This document shows, in pieces, positions 36,436 through 46,471 of a stretch of DNA of 64,000 bases. The position numbers and the translations under genes are program-made. The notes beneath the pieces were generated by a model, which worked only from the letters and a program-made list of their open reading frames with translations, was not told where the DNA came from and made no database searches. Position 1 is the stretch's first letter. Every line of letters starts with the position of its first letter. Source of the DNA: Trichormus sp. M33_DOE_039 (lineage in GTDB: Bacteria; Cyanobacteriota; Cyanobacteriia; Cyanobacteriales; Nostocaceae); the NCBI GenBank assembly GCA_015296085.1, contig DVDT01000086.1, positions 1 to 64,000 on the forward strand, in the 5' to 3' direction.

Positions 36436-36891
36436 ATGTATGCTACTCGTTGTGTAATTCCTATTATTAAATCTCCACAGGATTATCAAGTCTACCGCAT
36501 CAGTCCCCAAGATACGAATCGGTTAGCAATTATCTTTGATTCCACCAATGCTAATACTTCTCTGACTTGCTGTTTAGAAATTTTCGATGTTGGGGGACAA
36601 ACACCACCAAATCGTCATCAATGGGCGGTGGAAATGTTTTTTGTGTTAAAGGGCGAAGGTATTGCTATTTGTGATGGTAAAAAAGTTCCCATTAAAGCGG
36701 GAGATAGTTTGTTAGTACCTCCCACTGGCACTCATTTGATTAAAAATACAGGTGATAGCCGACTGTACACCTTAACTATTATGGTTCCTAATGAAGATTT
36801 TGCCGAATTAATTCGCAGTGGTACACCATTGGAGTTAGATGCAGAAGATATGACAGTTTTAGGGAGATTAGATTCTTTCAGGTCTTATTAA
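36436..36891 (+). CDS. cupin-domain protein
   Basis: 151 residues forming one cupin barrel. Motif 1 is seen as PPNRHQWAVEMFFVLKGEG (His, Glu) and motif 2 as GDSLLVPPTGTHLIKNTG (His). It is translated immediately after the cysteine hydrolase, with GGAAGG as ribosome binding site in the end of that gene. It may be a small metal-dependent enzyme or a binding protein in the same pathway; no specific function can be assigned. Confidence 0.8.
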   Translation: MYATRCVIPIIKSPQDYQVYRISPQDTNRLAIIFDSTNANTSLTCCLEIFDVGGQTPPNRHQWAVEMFFVLKGEGIAICDGKKVPIKAGDSLLVPPTGTHLIKNTGDSRLYTLTIMVPNEDFAELIRSGTPLELDAEDMTVLGRLDSFRSY

Positions 36892-37267
36892 TATTTCACA
36901 GTGAATTGGGAAAACGAGTCTGTGCCGACGCGGACTTAATTAAAATTCATCCTTGCATGTACTAATTAAACTGTAGTAGTTAATTAGTGATTTGTGGTGT
37001 ATTTGCTAGTCTGATTGTTAGCTTTACGTATATTTTGTATGTTTTCATTTATATAAATTTGTTTTAACAAAAATCAATAATTTATCATCCAGTAAAATTT
37101 AAGTAATTATACGTAAGATTGAATTTTATCTGTAAGCTTAAAATATAAAAATCCGTAAATTCAGGGTTTAATCAGCTATTGCAGAAGCTTATAAATAATA
37201 TGAATAAGAAATTGAATGAGAGTTTTTATATTTTCATACATGAAAATATCTATTCAAACTATAAATT
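36892..37267. other. 376-bp AT-rich intergenic gap
   Basis: No gene and no strong terminator seen. The second half is very AT-rich and probably carries the promoter of the response regulator at 37268. Confidence 0.4.
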
Positions 37268-37840
37268 ATGGAAACAATATTAGTAATTGAAGATCAAGAA
37301 GATATCCGTAGCATTATTGTAGAAATGCTAACAGAAGAAAATTATACCGTTTTAGATGCGGAAAATGGACAGGTCGGAATTCAATTATTACAGGCAGAAG
37401 TTCCAGATTTAATTATTTGTGATATTGCTATGCCTAAAGTAGACGGATATGAAGTTGTTACTTGGTCAAGAGAAAATCCTGAAACTGAATCAATTCCATT
37501 TATATTTCTTACTGCTAAGGCTGCTCAAGTTGATATTCGTCAAGGTATAGAATTGGGCGCAGATGATTACTTAACTAAGCCATTTACGAGAGCAGAACTA
37601 CTAGGTGCAATCACAACTAGATTTGATAAACAAAAGGCATTTCATAGACAAATCGAAAAACAAATGGCTCAAAATTATAACTATGTTTATCAATCTCCTA
37701 GTAGCTGTTTGTGTGAGAATCTTAATCAAATTACCTCTGTATCTAAAAGGCTTATTGAAGACTATGATCTTATAGAACGAGAGGAAATATTAAAAGCTCT
37801 CAAAGAAATTTATGATCTTAGTCAAGATTATTTAGTTTAA
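37268..37840 (+). CDS. single-domain response regulator with C-terminal helix
   Basis: 190 residues. Receiver at about 1-122 with acidic Glu/Asp cluster (VIEDQED), phospho-acceptor Asp52 (ICDIAMPK), Thr in FLTAK and Lys in YLTKPF. The remaining 65 residues are helical and have no DNA-binding motif. It stands alone between AT-rich gaps, upstream of the large kinases, and may be their partner. Confidence 0.85.
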   Translation: METILVIEDQEDIRSIIVEMLTEENYTVLDAENGQVGIQLLQAEVPDLIICDIAMPKVDGYEVVTWSRENPETESIPFIFLTAKAAQVDIRQGIELGADDYLTKPFTRAELLGAITTRFDKQKAFHRQIEKQMAQNYNYVYQSPSSCLCENLNQITSVSKRLIEDYDLIEREEILKALKEIYDLSQDYLV

Positions 37841-38417
37841 AAAAATATATGCTTAAACATTTTAGTGAGGTACATTTTTAAATTGGAAAATTAGTAGTTG
37901 GATTCTAAATAATGTAATTTGGAAATAATATATCAAAAACATTAGGTATATCTAAAATTAAGCTGCTAGACAAGATAACATAGCATTAGCAGCTTAATTA
38001 CTCTAGTGCATTAGTATTATGAAAATATATCTGTGAACATAACATAATTTGGGCTTCAAAAAATCTATCTTTTCAGAGAGATACATCTTTTTTGATGTAG
38101 TGAAATAAAATAATTCTATCAATTTGCAAATAAAATAAAATAAATTAATCAACAAAAGAAACAGAAGGAATAAGAAGATAAAATTCACTATTTATGACTT
38201 TGTATTTAACAATATTCAATGGATATTTTAATTGGATTTTCACTCTAATCATAGAATGTTTGACAACGCTAGAAAAAGAGGTTTTTGTCTACAATATATC
38301 GATGAAAAATAAAGTTATGCTGAGTGTATCATTTTAACATAAAAGTTAATTAATCTTAGGGAATTCCGGTAAATAGAAAATAGCTATAATTAAGAAATAT
38401 GAAATACAGAAATCAAT
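37841..38417. other. 577-bp AT-rich intergenic gap
   Basis: Very AT-rich. A minus-strand frame of 61 codons (38003-38188) is composed mostly of Phe/Leu/Ile codons produced by base composition, and I do not call it. No repeats or RNA genes seen. Confidence 0.4.
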
Positions 38418-41400
38418 ATGATAGTTCTCGAAAACACGATTATTGTTGTTGATAAATTACTACAAAATCGTAAATTGTATCGACAATTACTAGAACAAAA
38501 TCAGCGATACAAATATGTAATTATTGAATTTGCATCAACTACTCTAGCTTTAGAGTATTGTAAAACATCCCTACCAGATGTCATTCTGATAAATTTAAAT
38601 TTGCATAATAAAACTGGTCTAGATTTTCTAGAAGAACTCAAACAACAGAGTAGAAAAAATAGTATTCCAGCAATTATCGTTTCGGAATTTGTGGATGAAA
38701 CCATTGTCGTGAAAGCGATGACAAATGGTGCGCAAGATTATTTAGTGAAAAGTAAACTAACTTCTGAAGCTCTCAATCGTGCTTGCCAGACGGTTATAGA
38801 AAGATTTCGCTTGATGGAACAAATAGATCAGCAGCAAGAACAACAACGTTTAATTGCTGATATTACCTTACGTATCCATCAATCTTTGAGTTTAGAGAAT
38901 GTTTTAAATATAGCAGTAGAAGAAGTTCGTAATCTCTTGAAAGCTGACAGAGTGCTGGTCTATCAGTTTGAGAAAGATATGAGCGGTAAAGTAGTGGCTG
39001 AATCAGTTATACCCCAATGGAAAGTTTTATTAAATTTTTGTTGTCGAGATACTTATTTATCTGAACAAGCTGGGAAAGAATACCGTTTGGGTAAACAGAT
39101 AGTAGTTCCTGACATTGATGCAGCTGGTTATTCTGAATGCCATCTGCAAATGCTGGCGGAATTTCAGGTAAAAGCCAAGATGATTATTCCGATTTTTTTG
39201 TCTAATCAACAATTAGAATCAGAAAAGCACTGTAGAAAAGCTAACGCCTATCCCTTGTGGGGTTTACTGATTGCTCATCAATGTTCTAATCCACGACAAT
39301 GGCGAAAATCAGAAGTAGAGTTATTAGAGCAACTATCAGTGCAACTAGCGATCGCCATCCAACAGGCAGAACTCTACCAAAATTTGCAAAATCTGAATAC
39401 GCAACTAGAAGCAAAAGTACAGGAGCGTACAGCCGAGTTAGAAAAAAGTGAGTGTAAATTCCGTGCCATTTTTGAGCAGACTGTACAATTTGTGGGATTA
39501 TTAAGTCCAGATGGGAAAGTTTTAGAATTTAATCAAGCATACCTAGAGTATGTTAAAGCTCAACGAAGTGATCTAATCGGGCTACCTTTTTGGGATTCAT
39601 TGTCTTGTCCTGATTGTCAACTGTTAAAGAAGAATTTACAAATTGCTGTTGTTGAAGCTGCTCAAGGAAAGTTCATCAGTTCTGAGTTAAGCCTAGCTAA
39701 TGCAGAAGGTAAAATCATCACCATAGACTTTTCTATCAAACCAATTTTTGATGATGGACAGGTAATTTTTTTACTGTTAGAAGGTCGAGACATCACCACA
39801 CGTAAACAAACAGAAGCCTCTCTACAACAACTTAATCAATCTTTAGAAAATCGAGTGCAACAGCGTACCCTTGATTTAGAAGAGGCTAACACCAGTCTCC
39901 GCAAAGAAATTGCCGAACGTCAACGGGTAGAAGACGAACTGCGCCAAGCGGAAATTTCACTCACAGAAAAAAACGCACTTTTGCAAGCCATAATTCAATC
40001 TGCGCCTGTGGCCGTTAGTATGGTTGATGCCAAAGGTAATCTGATGCTATGGAATCCAATGGCAGAAAGAATTTTTGGTTACTCTACAACAGAAGTGCTA
40101 AACCAATCGGTATGGATATTTTTAGAAACTCAACAACCACCACTCCAGACCTTTGTACAGAAGACCTTAGCAAATAATCCTTTAAATCAGGTAGAAACTC
40201 AAATCAACTGTCAGGATCGTTGTTTAGATATCAGTCTTTCTACGGCTTTAGTTAGGGATGCTAATGATCATCTCATCGGTGTGATGGCGATTGTGGAAGA
40301 TATTACTGAACGCAAACAAGCCGAAGTAAAAATGCTGCAACTTCAGCAACGTTTAGAATTTTTACTCATGTCTAGCCCTGGAGCAATTTATACCTGTAAA
40401 GCCCAAGATGAATATGCAGCAACTTTCATCAGCGAAAATGTACAAGCTTTATTTGGCTACCAATCTTGGGAATACACTACAAACAATAAGTTTTGGATCA
40501 GTCGTATTCATCCTGAAGATCAATCCCTAGTCATCGATAAATTAGCACATATTCCCATCAAAGAAGAGATTGATTTAGAATATCGTTTTTTAGACCAGAT
40601 GGGAAATTATCATTGGGTATATGATCGGGCAAAACTAGTGCGAGATGACAGGGGCAATCCCGTAGAATTGATTGGCTACTGGTTGGATATCAGCGATCGC
40701 AAACAAGCAGAATTAGATGTAATTCATCATCGTGATTTGCGGGAAGCCATATTCAATGAATCCGCCGATGCAATTTTTTTAGCAGACAATGATACTCAAC
40801 TGATCTTTGATTGTAATAGCCGCGCCGTGGAGTTATTTGAAGCCACAAACAAGCAGGAACTCCTCAACATCACGGGCAATGCACTGCAACGATGTCAATT
40901 TACTCCTCAAGAGTGGACAGCAATTCATGCAGAACTAAACCAACTATCTTTTTGGAGTCAAGAAATTGAATATATAACCCGTAAAGGTAATGTATTTTGG
41001 GGTAACTTAGCTACTAAACAAATTACCGTCGCAGGTAGGATCATAAATTTGGTGCGAGTTACAGATATCAGCGAACAGCAAGCTGCGCGGAGCGAACGCA
41101 AAAAGACCATAGAACAAATTCAGCGATCGTTAGAAGAGAAAGAAACATTACTTAAAGAAATTCACCATCGCGTGAAAAACAACCTACAAATTATCTCTAG
41201 CTTGCTGCGAATGCAATCGAGACGTGTTGATGATGAAATAACTTCTATGCTCTTTCAAGAGTCTCAAAATCGTGTACAATCAATGGCTTTAATTCATGAA
41301 CAACTCTATCAATCACCAGAGCTTTCACAAATTGACTTTGGCAGCTACATCCGCAGTCTGACAGATAATTTATTTCGCTGTTATGGCATCAGTCAAAGAA

Positions 41401-41747
41401 AAATTGCTCTCCACATCGAAACAAATAATATCAAATTAACTCTTGATACTGCTATTCCTTGCGGACTAATAATTAACGAATTAGTTTCTAATTCTTTGAA
41501 ATATGCTTTTCCTGTGCAACAACAGGGTAAAATAACTATTTGTTTAGAACAATTGACCGAAAATCAACTCACCTTGATAGTAAAAGATACAGGTATTGGT
41601 ATTCCCAGTTTATTAGATTGGCAAAACACTGATTCTCTAGGATTAAGGATTGTCAAAAACCTCATTAGACAAATTAAAGGCAAAATTATCTTAGAGCGTA
41701 ACCAGGGAACTGCTTTCTACATTCAATTTTTCCAAACATTTAATTAA
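38418..41747 (+). CDS. multi-sensor histidine kinase, degenerate REC-GAF-PAS4-HisKA_2
   Basis: 1109 residues. About 6-125 is receiver-like, but the phospho-acceptor is Asn59 (VILINLNL) and the acidic pair is Asp12-Lys13, so it should not be phosphorylated. The GAF domain (about 145-320) is of the phytochrome-like type (LKADRVLVYQF, LLIAHQC), with Cys241-His242 where bilin-binding GAF domains carry their cysteine. Four PAS domains span about 345-890. HisKA_2 has His916 (EIHHRVKNNLQ), and HATPase follows. The last 340 residues are nearly the same as in the kinase at 46817. It lies 31 bp before a second regulator-kinase and upstream of a NACHT gene. Confidence 0.9.
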   Translation: MIVLENTIIVVDKLLQNRKLYRQLLEQNQRYKYVIIEFASTTLALEYCKTSLPDVILINLNLHNKTGLDFLEELKQQSRKNSIPAIIVSEFVDETIVVKAMTNGAQDYLVKSKLTSEALNRACQTVIERFRLMEQIDQQQEQQRLIADITLRIHQSLSLENVLNIAVEEVRNLLKADRVLVYQFEKDMSGKVVAESVIPQWKVLLNFCCRDTYLSEQAGKEYRLGKQIVVPDIDAAGYSECHLQMLAEFQVKAKMIIPIFLSNQQLESEKHCRKANAYPLWGLLIAHQCSNPRQWRKSEVELLEQLSVQLAIAIQQAELYQNLQNLNTQLEAKVQERTAELEKSECKFRAIFEQTVQFVGLLSPDGKVLEFNQAYLEYVKAQRSDLIGLPFWDSLSCPDCQLLKKNLQIAVVEAAQGKFISSELSLANAEGKIITIDFSIKPIFDDGQVIFLLLEGRDITTRKQTEASLQQLNQSLENRVQQRTLDLEEANTSLRKEIAERQRVEDELRQAEISLTEKNALLQAIIQSAPVAVSMVDAKGNLMLWNPMAERIFGYSTTEVLNQSVWIFLETQQPPLQTFVQKTLANNPLNQVETQINCQDRCLDISLSTALVRDANDHLIGVMAIVEDITERKQAEVKMLQLQQRLEFLLMSSPGAIYTCKAQDEYAATFISENVQALFGYQSWEYTTNNKFWISRIHPEDQSLVIDKLAHIPIKEEIDLEYRFLDQMGNYHWVYDRAKLVRDDRGNPVELIGYWLDISDRKQAELDVIHHRDLREAIFNESADAIFLADNDTQLIFDCNSRAVELFEATNKQELLNITGNALQRCQFTPQEWTAIHAELNQLSFWSQEIEYITRKGNVFWGNLATKQITVAGRIINLVRVTDISEQQAARSERKKTIEQIQRSLEEKETLLKEIHHRVKNNLQIISSLLRMQSRRVDDEITSMLFQESQNRVQSMALIHEQLYQSPELSQIDFGSYIRSLTDNLFRCYGISQRKIALHIETNNIKLTLDTAIPCGLIINELVSNSLKYAFPVQQQGKITICLEQLTENQLTLIVKDTGIGIPSLLDWQNTDSLGLRIVKNLIRQIKGKIILERNQGTAFYIQFFQTFN

Positions 41748-41778
41748 TCATCACTCTCCTTTTACAAAAGTATTAATT

Positions 41779-42912
41779 ATGCAGCCTATCCAGATTTTGA
41801 TAGTTGAAGATGAACAACTAGTTGCAGATGATTTAAGAGAAACACTTGAATATCTGGGATATATTGTTTGTGATTTAGTAGCATCAGGAGAAGAAGCACT
41901 TGTCAAAGCCGAAAAATTGCAACCTGACTTGGTGCTGATGGACATTAGATTAGAAGGGGAAATGGATGGGATAGAAGCTTCCTTTGAAATTCAGTCTCGC
42001 TTCAATTTACCTGTAGTTTACCTGACAGCTAATGCTGATCGAGCAACTTTAGATCGTGCTAAAGCTTCACAACCTTTCGGATATATTTTAAAGCCATTTG
42101 ATGAAAGGATATTAGGAACTACAATTGAAATTGCTTTGTCTCGACATCAAGCGGAACTGGAAGTAAAAAAAGCTCTAACGACAGCTAAAACTGATCAACA
42201 AATTGCTGAATCTCAAAGTCAAAAGACTTCCCAAAACCTATACACAGCAGTACATGAGTTTCGCAACCCCCTGACCACAATTAAGCTGAGTGCAGAAATG
42301 TTAAAGGCCTATGGTGATCAGATGTCAGAACAAAGAAAACAAAACCATATTAACCGCATTGAATCCGCCACAGACACTTTGACCACAATTCTAGAAAATG
42401 TTCTCACGCTAGGCAAATCTGAATCAGAAAAACTGGATTTTAAGCCAAAACCTCTAGATTTAGTCGATTTTTGCGAAGAAATAGTAGAATCTTTGCAGTT
42501 GACAGTCAAAGATAATTATCAAATTAGCTTTTTAGTAGACGGTAACAGTCGAGTAGCTTGTCTAGATGAACAGTTATTATGGCATTTACTCAACAATTTA
42601 CTTGCCAATGCAGTTAAGTATTCTCCCATAGGTAGTCAAGTCAGTTTAAGGTTAATCTGGGAAGAAAATACTTTATGTTTTCAAGTTACAGATTATGGGA
42701 TAGGCATTCCCGCCGAATCTCAATCTCAATTGTTTGAACCTTTTCACCGTGCTAGCAATGTGGGTAACATTCCAGGGACAGGTTTAGGACTTGCAATTGT
42801 GAAGCGATGCACCGAATTACATGAAGGTAAAATCTACCTTGATAGTGCTGTAAATAAAGGAACGACATTTACCGTCCGGCTACCTTGGAAAGTAGACACC
42901 GTAAAAGTTTAG
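41779..42912 (+). CDS. response regulator-histidine kinase (REC-HisKA-HATPase)
   Basis: 377 residues. Intact receiver (VEDE, Asp55 in LMDIRLEGEMDG, Lys in YILKPF), HisKA with His159 (VHEFRNPLTTIKLS), and HATPase ([27 protein letters not shown]). It probably takes part in a phosphorelay with the upstream kinase, whose own receiver is degenerate. It has no DNA-binding output. The NACHT gene begins 88 bp downstream. Confidence 0.9.
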   Translation: MQPIQILIVEDEQLVADDLRETLEYLGYIVCDLVASGEEALVKAEKLQPDLVLMDIRLEGEMDGIEASFEIQSRFNLPVVYLTANADRATLDRAKASQPFGYILKPFDERILGTTIEIALSRHQAELEVKKALTTAKTDQQIAESQSQKTSQNLYTAVHEFRNPLTTIKLSAEMLKAYGDQMSEQRKQNHINRIESATDTLTTILENVLTLGKSESEKLDFKPKPLDLVDFCEEIVESLQLTVKDNYQISFLVDGNSRVACLDEQLLWHLLNNLLANAVKYSPIGSQVSLRLIWEENTLCFQVTDYGIGIPAESQSQLFEPFHRASNVGNIPGTGLGLAIVKRCTELHEGKIYLDSAVNKGTTFTVRLPWKVDTVKV

Positions 42913-43000
42913 AGTTTAAATTTAAGTACATTTCTGGTGCTAATAACCGTTTCAACAACCTATTTTAATGTTGAGCTAATTCATCACTTTATCTCTCAAT

Positions 43001-44659
43001 ATGACTAAGCGATCGCTCCAAGCTTCTGAAGAAGGAATTAAAAAAGCTAAACGTGTTTTTAATCGTAAAAGATTGACACAAGAATCTTTAGCAAATCAAG
43101 TTGGAATAGATAGCCGTCAACCAATTTGGAAGTTTTTTACAGGTAAGCCTATTGATCGACGGATATTCCATGATATTTGCTGTTTTCTGGAATTAAATCC
43201 CGAAGATATTGTCCAAATAGAGAACTGTGAACTACAGGAAGAGATAGTATATCCGAAAAAAATCAAAAATGAAAGCTATGCTGATATTGATAGTTTAGTT
43301 AACAATATCCGTATTGCTCACTCTGATAAAATCAAACATCAATGTAGTACTCTCAGATTGCTAGATGTGGCTCGGATTGTCAAGTTAGATGAATTATATG
43401 TTGAGGTTAACTTCCTCGAAGAACTTACTAGCCAAAGATGGTTAAATCTTGCAGATTTACCCGCATTTTCCAGTAATTTATTTAGTGAAAGTAACCACAA
43501 GAAAATTACAGGTTTACAAGCGATCGAGAAGTTTTCTAAACTAGTAATATTGGGCAAACCTGGAGCGGGAAAAACTACTTTTTTACAATCAGTTGCCATT
43601 CTCTGTAATTATGGTAAATTTGAAAAACAGCGAGTTCCAGTTTTTATTAGCTTGCAAGATTTAGCCGAAAAAATTCAACTCGATGATGATAATATTTTAT
43701 TGAATTATTTAGTCCAAGAATTTGGTGTTTATCAAATAAATCCTCAAGAAGTAGAGCATCTACTTTATGAAGGCAAGATGTTGATTCTCTTAGATGGATT
43801 AGATGAAGTTTCAGAAAAACATAGTGACCAATTTAATAAAATAATTAGTAAATTTTCGGCAATTTTTTATAAAAATATTATAATTATTACTTCTCGAATT
43901 GCTTCACACAATTATAAATTCAAAGGATTTACAGAATTAGAAATTGCTAATTTTAGCAAATCACAAATTTCGGAATTTGCCAATAGATGGTTTACAGTTT
44001 TTGCAAAAAGTACTCTTCATAAAGATAAAAAATTAGCCTCTAAATTTCTGGAAAAACTTACACTTCCAGAAAATCGCCTGATTCAAGAAATTGCCTCTAC
44101 ACCTCTGTTATTAAATCTTACTTGTTTGGTGTTTCAGCATTTGGGCGATTTTCCCCATAAACGTGCCGAGATTTATCGGCAAGGATTAGAATTACTGCTG
44201 GTACGCTGGGATGAAGCCAGAGGAATCAAAAGAGATGAGATTTATCGGAATTTAACAGTAGCCCAAAAACTTAAATTACTTACTTCAATAGCTGAAATTT
44301 CTTTTGCTAGAGGAGAGTATTTCTTTGAAGAAAATAAAATCTGCCAATTAATAGCTGATTATCTTCGCCTTTTACCTCATGCACCGACTGATATAGAAGA
44401 TTTATGGCTAGATAGTAAAACTGTACTCAAAGCAATTGAATTACAACATGGATTATTAGTTGAACAAGCAAGAGGAATTTATTCTTTTTCACATTTAACT
44501 TTTCACGAATACTTTACTGCCAGAAAATTTGTCACTAGTGATAACTCTAAAACCTTAGAAAATATTGTTAATTATTTACCTGATAAACGTTGGCGCGAAG
44601 TTATCCTCCTAACAATTGAAATGTTAGTTGATGCTGATCTGTGTACAGGACAAAAGTAG
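43001..44659 (+). CDS. NACHT NTPase with N-terminal HTH, cut short by an IS element
   Basis: The N-terminal 546 residues of a NACHT protein followed by six residues (LCTGQK) read from the insertion sequence. Residues 1-75 resemble an Xre-like helix-turn-helix (LTQESLANQVGIDSRQPIWKFF). NACHT starts near 180, with Walker A GKPGAGKTT (Lys191) and Walker B LLDGLDE (Asp265-Glu269), then the winged-helix part ending FSHLTFHEYFTA. The rest of the gene continues in the same frame at 45800. Without the element the protein would be 769 residues. The family includes NLR-like STAND NTPases with phage-defence roles; defence here is inference. The truncated protein still contains the whole NTPase. Confidence 0.88.
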   Translation: MTKRSLQASEEGIKKAKRVFNRKRLTQESLANQVGIDSRQPIWKFFTGKPIDRRIFHDICCFLELNPEDIVQIENCELQEEIVYPKKIKNESYADIDSLVNNIRIAHSDKIKHQCSTLRLLDVARIVKLDELYVEVNFLEELTSQRWLNLADLPAFSSNLFSESNHKKITGLQAIEKFSKLVILGKPGAGKTTFLQSVAILCNYGKFEKQRVPVFISLQDLAEKIQLDDDNILLNYLVQEFGVYQINPQEVEHLLYEGKMLILLDGLDEVSEKHSDQFNKIISKFSAIFYKNIIIITSRIASHNYKFKGFTELEIANFSKSQISEFANRWFTVFAKSTLHKDKKLASKFLEKLTLPENRLIQEIASTPLLLNLTCLVFQHLGDFPHKRAEIYRQGLELLLVRWDEARGIKRDEIYRNLTVAQKLKLLTSIAEISFARGEYFFEENKICQLIADYLRLLPHAPTDIEDLWLDSKTVLKAIELQHGLLVEQARGIYSFSHLTFHEYFTARKFVTSDNSKTLENIVNYLPDKRWREVILLTIEMLVDADLCTGQK

Positions 44660-45790
44660 AGGAAAAGCTTGCAAAGTTTACAGGGAAGGGGTTTCATAGA
44701 AAGTTACCACACAATCGAAGAAACCCCTATGAACCAGATTAACCGATTGCGAGAAACACTCAAACCTCATCTGGGATGGCATGGTGCGCGTCTAAGCTTT
44801 TTAGCATTATTTCTCATATCTCTATTAAGAGTAAAAACGGTAAATTTGGTAGAATTAGCAACTGGGTTTCGCAACTGTGCCAAAAACGAATCGAATTACA
44901 AGCGATTACAAAGGTTCTTCCGGGATTTTGATCTAGATTATGCAGTCATGGCCAAAATGATTGTCAACATCATGAAGATTCCCCAACCTTGGGTATTAAG
45001 TATTGACCGGACTGAATGGTCGTTTGGGCAAACTTGGTTAAATATCCTGATGTTGGGAGTGGTACATAATGGTGTTGCTTACCCCCTAGTTTGGCAGATA
45101 TTGGATAAGAAAGGTAATTCCCACACGGATGAAAGAATGGATTTACTTGACCGATTTGAACAGATGTTCCCAGATGTGCAAGTTGAATATATCAGTGCTG
45201 ACAGAGAATTCGTCGGGTCAGAATGGTTAAGTTATTTACTGCTGGAACCGAGTATTTCCTTCCGAATCAGGATTCGTCAAACTGATTTAATCAGCGACAC
45301 ACAAACAACTCTTCCCGGTAGAGTCATTTTTGCTCATCTCAAGGTGGGTGAATCGAATGTCTTATCTACTCGCCGTTGGGTCTGGGGTCGTTTAGTTTAT
45401 ATCGCAGGTTTACGCCTTGATGATGGTAAGTTATTAATTGTCATCTCTAATGATTCTCCCCAAACCATCATTGCTGACTATGGCAGTCGTTGGGGGATTG
45501 AAACTTTGTTCGGGATGTTCAAAACTCGTGGCTTTTGCCTGGAATCTACCCATTTTCTGGATACTAACCGCTTGAGTAAGCTGTTAGCTTTACTTTCATT
45601 GGCTATGTGCTGGGCTGTGCAAACTGGAGAATGGTTACATCAACACCGACCTATCAAAATTAAAACGCATGGTCGTAAAGCAAAAAGTGTTTTCCGTTAT
45701 GGTTTAGATTATCTGCGTTCTCTTGTTACCGATTTAGACTTGAAACATAGCGAGTTTCTTCTTTCACTACAATTTTTGTCCTGTACTTAG
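44639..45790 (+). mobile_element. IS4-family insertion sequence, 1152 bp, intact
   Basis: Ends are imperfect inverted repeats: CTGTGTACAGGACAAAAGTA on the left, and the complement of CTAAGTACAGGACAAAAATT on the right. A perfect 9-bp target duplication GATGCTGAT lies at 44630-44638 and 45791-45799. Element plus one duplication is 1161 bp, a multiple of three. Removing it restores one continuous NACHT frame with no other damage, so the insertion is recent. It differs from the IS at 13274 in ends and transposase. Confidence 0.95.
44729..45790 (+). CDS. IS4-family transposase
   Basis: A 353-residue DDE transposase that appears complete. It has first Asp in LSIDRTEWSFG, second Asp in ISADREFVG, and the Y-x2-R-x3-E-x6-K signature as YGSRWGIETLFGMFK. 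I chose the ATG at 44729; a TTG 20 codons upstream extends nearly to the IS end and is less likely. The stop codon TAG forms the last three bases of the element. All three catalytic residues are present, so it may still be active. Confidence 0.92.
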   Translation: MNQINRLRETLKPHLGWHGARLSFLALFLISLLRVKTVNLVELATGFRNCAKNESNYKRLQRFFRDFDLDYAVMAKMIVNIMKIPQPWVLSIDRTEWSFGQTWLNILMLGVVHNGVAYPLVWQILDKKGNSHTDERMDLLDRFEQMFPDVQVEYISADREFVGSEWLSYLLLEPSISFRIRIRQTDLISDTQTTLPGRVIFAHLKVGESNVLSTRRWVWGRLVYIAGLRLDDGKLLIVISNDSPQTIIADYGSRWGIETLFGMFKTRGFCLESTHFLDTNRLSKLLALLSLAMCWAVQTGEWLHQHRPIKIKTHGRKAKSVFRYGLDYLRSLVTDLDLKHSEFLLSLQFLSCT

Positions 45791-45799
45791 GATGCTGAT

Positions 45800-46471
45800 A
45801 ACTTATTTCAATTAATGCAGCAAAAAATATATCAATTAAGTGTTACAGATGAAACTTTAAAGTGTTTTCTCCACTGGGTGGAACAGAAATCCTCAACAGC
45901 GAACTCGACCTATCATCCGGCAGCTGTGCGTGCGTTTTATTTTACCCTGGCTCTACCTTCTCATTATTCTTTATCCAGAAACCAAACCTTAGCGATCAGT
46001 TTGGATAGTCATTTTTCTGGTAATTTGTCTAATGATTTAGCTTTAGATTTGGCTCTGACTCACACTTTGGCAGTCGCTTTAGCTTTGACTCCAGAGATTT
46101 TTGCTAAACGTGTCTCTGCTTTAAATGTAGCTCTAGATGTTAATTATTTGTTGCCTGAAGATTCATCTTTAGTTCAATTACTACAAATTCTAAAACAGGA
46201 ACTACCAGATAAAACTCAAGAGAGAAGAGTATTAAAAATATGGTGGCAAACACATGGGCAATCTTGGACTCAAAAATTGCAAGATTTACTTGCTACTCAT
46301 TGCCAAATCGGCTATAATTGGCGGTTTACTGAGGAACAACTACAGCTAATTCAACAATATTGGGATGCTAATAGTTTATTAGTATATGGTCTCAATGTCG
46401 CTAGTAACATCACTCCTCAATTGAGAACTTCGATAGAGCAAAGTTTATTTCTCTTACCATCTCAAGATTGA
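45800..46471 (+). pseudogene. C-terminal part of the IS-split NACHT gene
   Basis: About 223 codons that continue the frame of 43001-44638 (VDAD|NLFQLMQQK). Together the parts align end to end with the NACHT protein at 51804. It contains an aliphatic, Ala/Leu/Asp-rich run (SNDLALDLALTHTLAVALAL) in the position of the Ala/Ile/Asn-rich run of the second protein, and ends in the helical C-terminal domain found in cyanobacterial NACHT proteins. An internal ATG at 45815 could allow separate translation, but no ribosome binding site is clear. Confidence 0.85.

Noticed and set aside
38003-38188. Minus-strand 61-codon frame rich in Phe, Leu and Ile
   Set aside because: It follows from extreme AT content, has no ribosome binding site and no recognisable domain.
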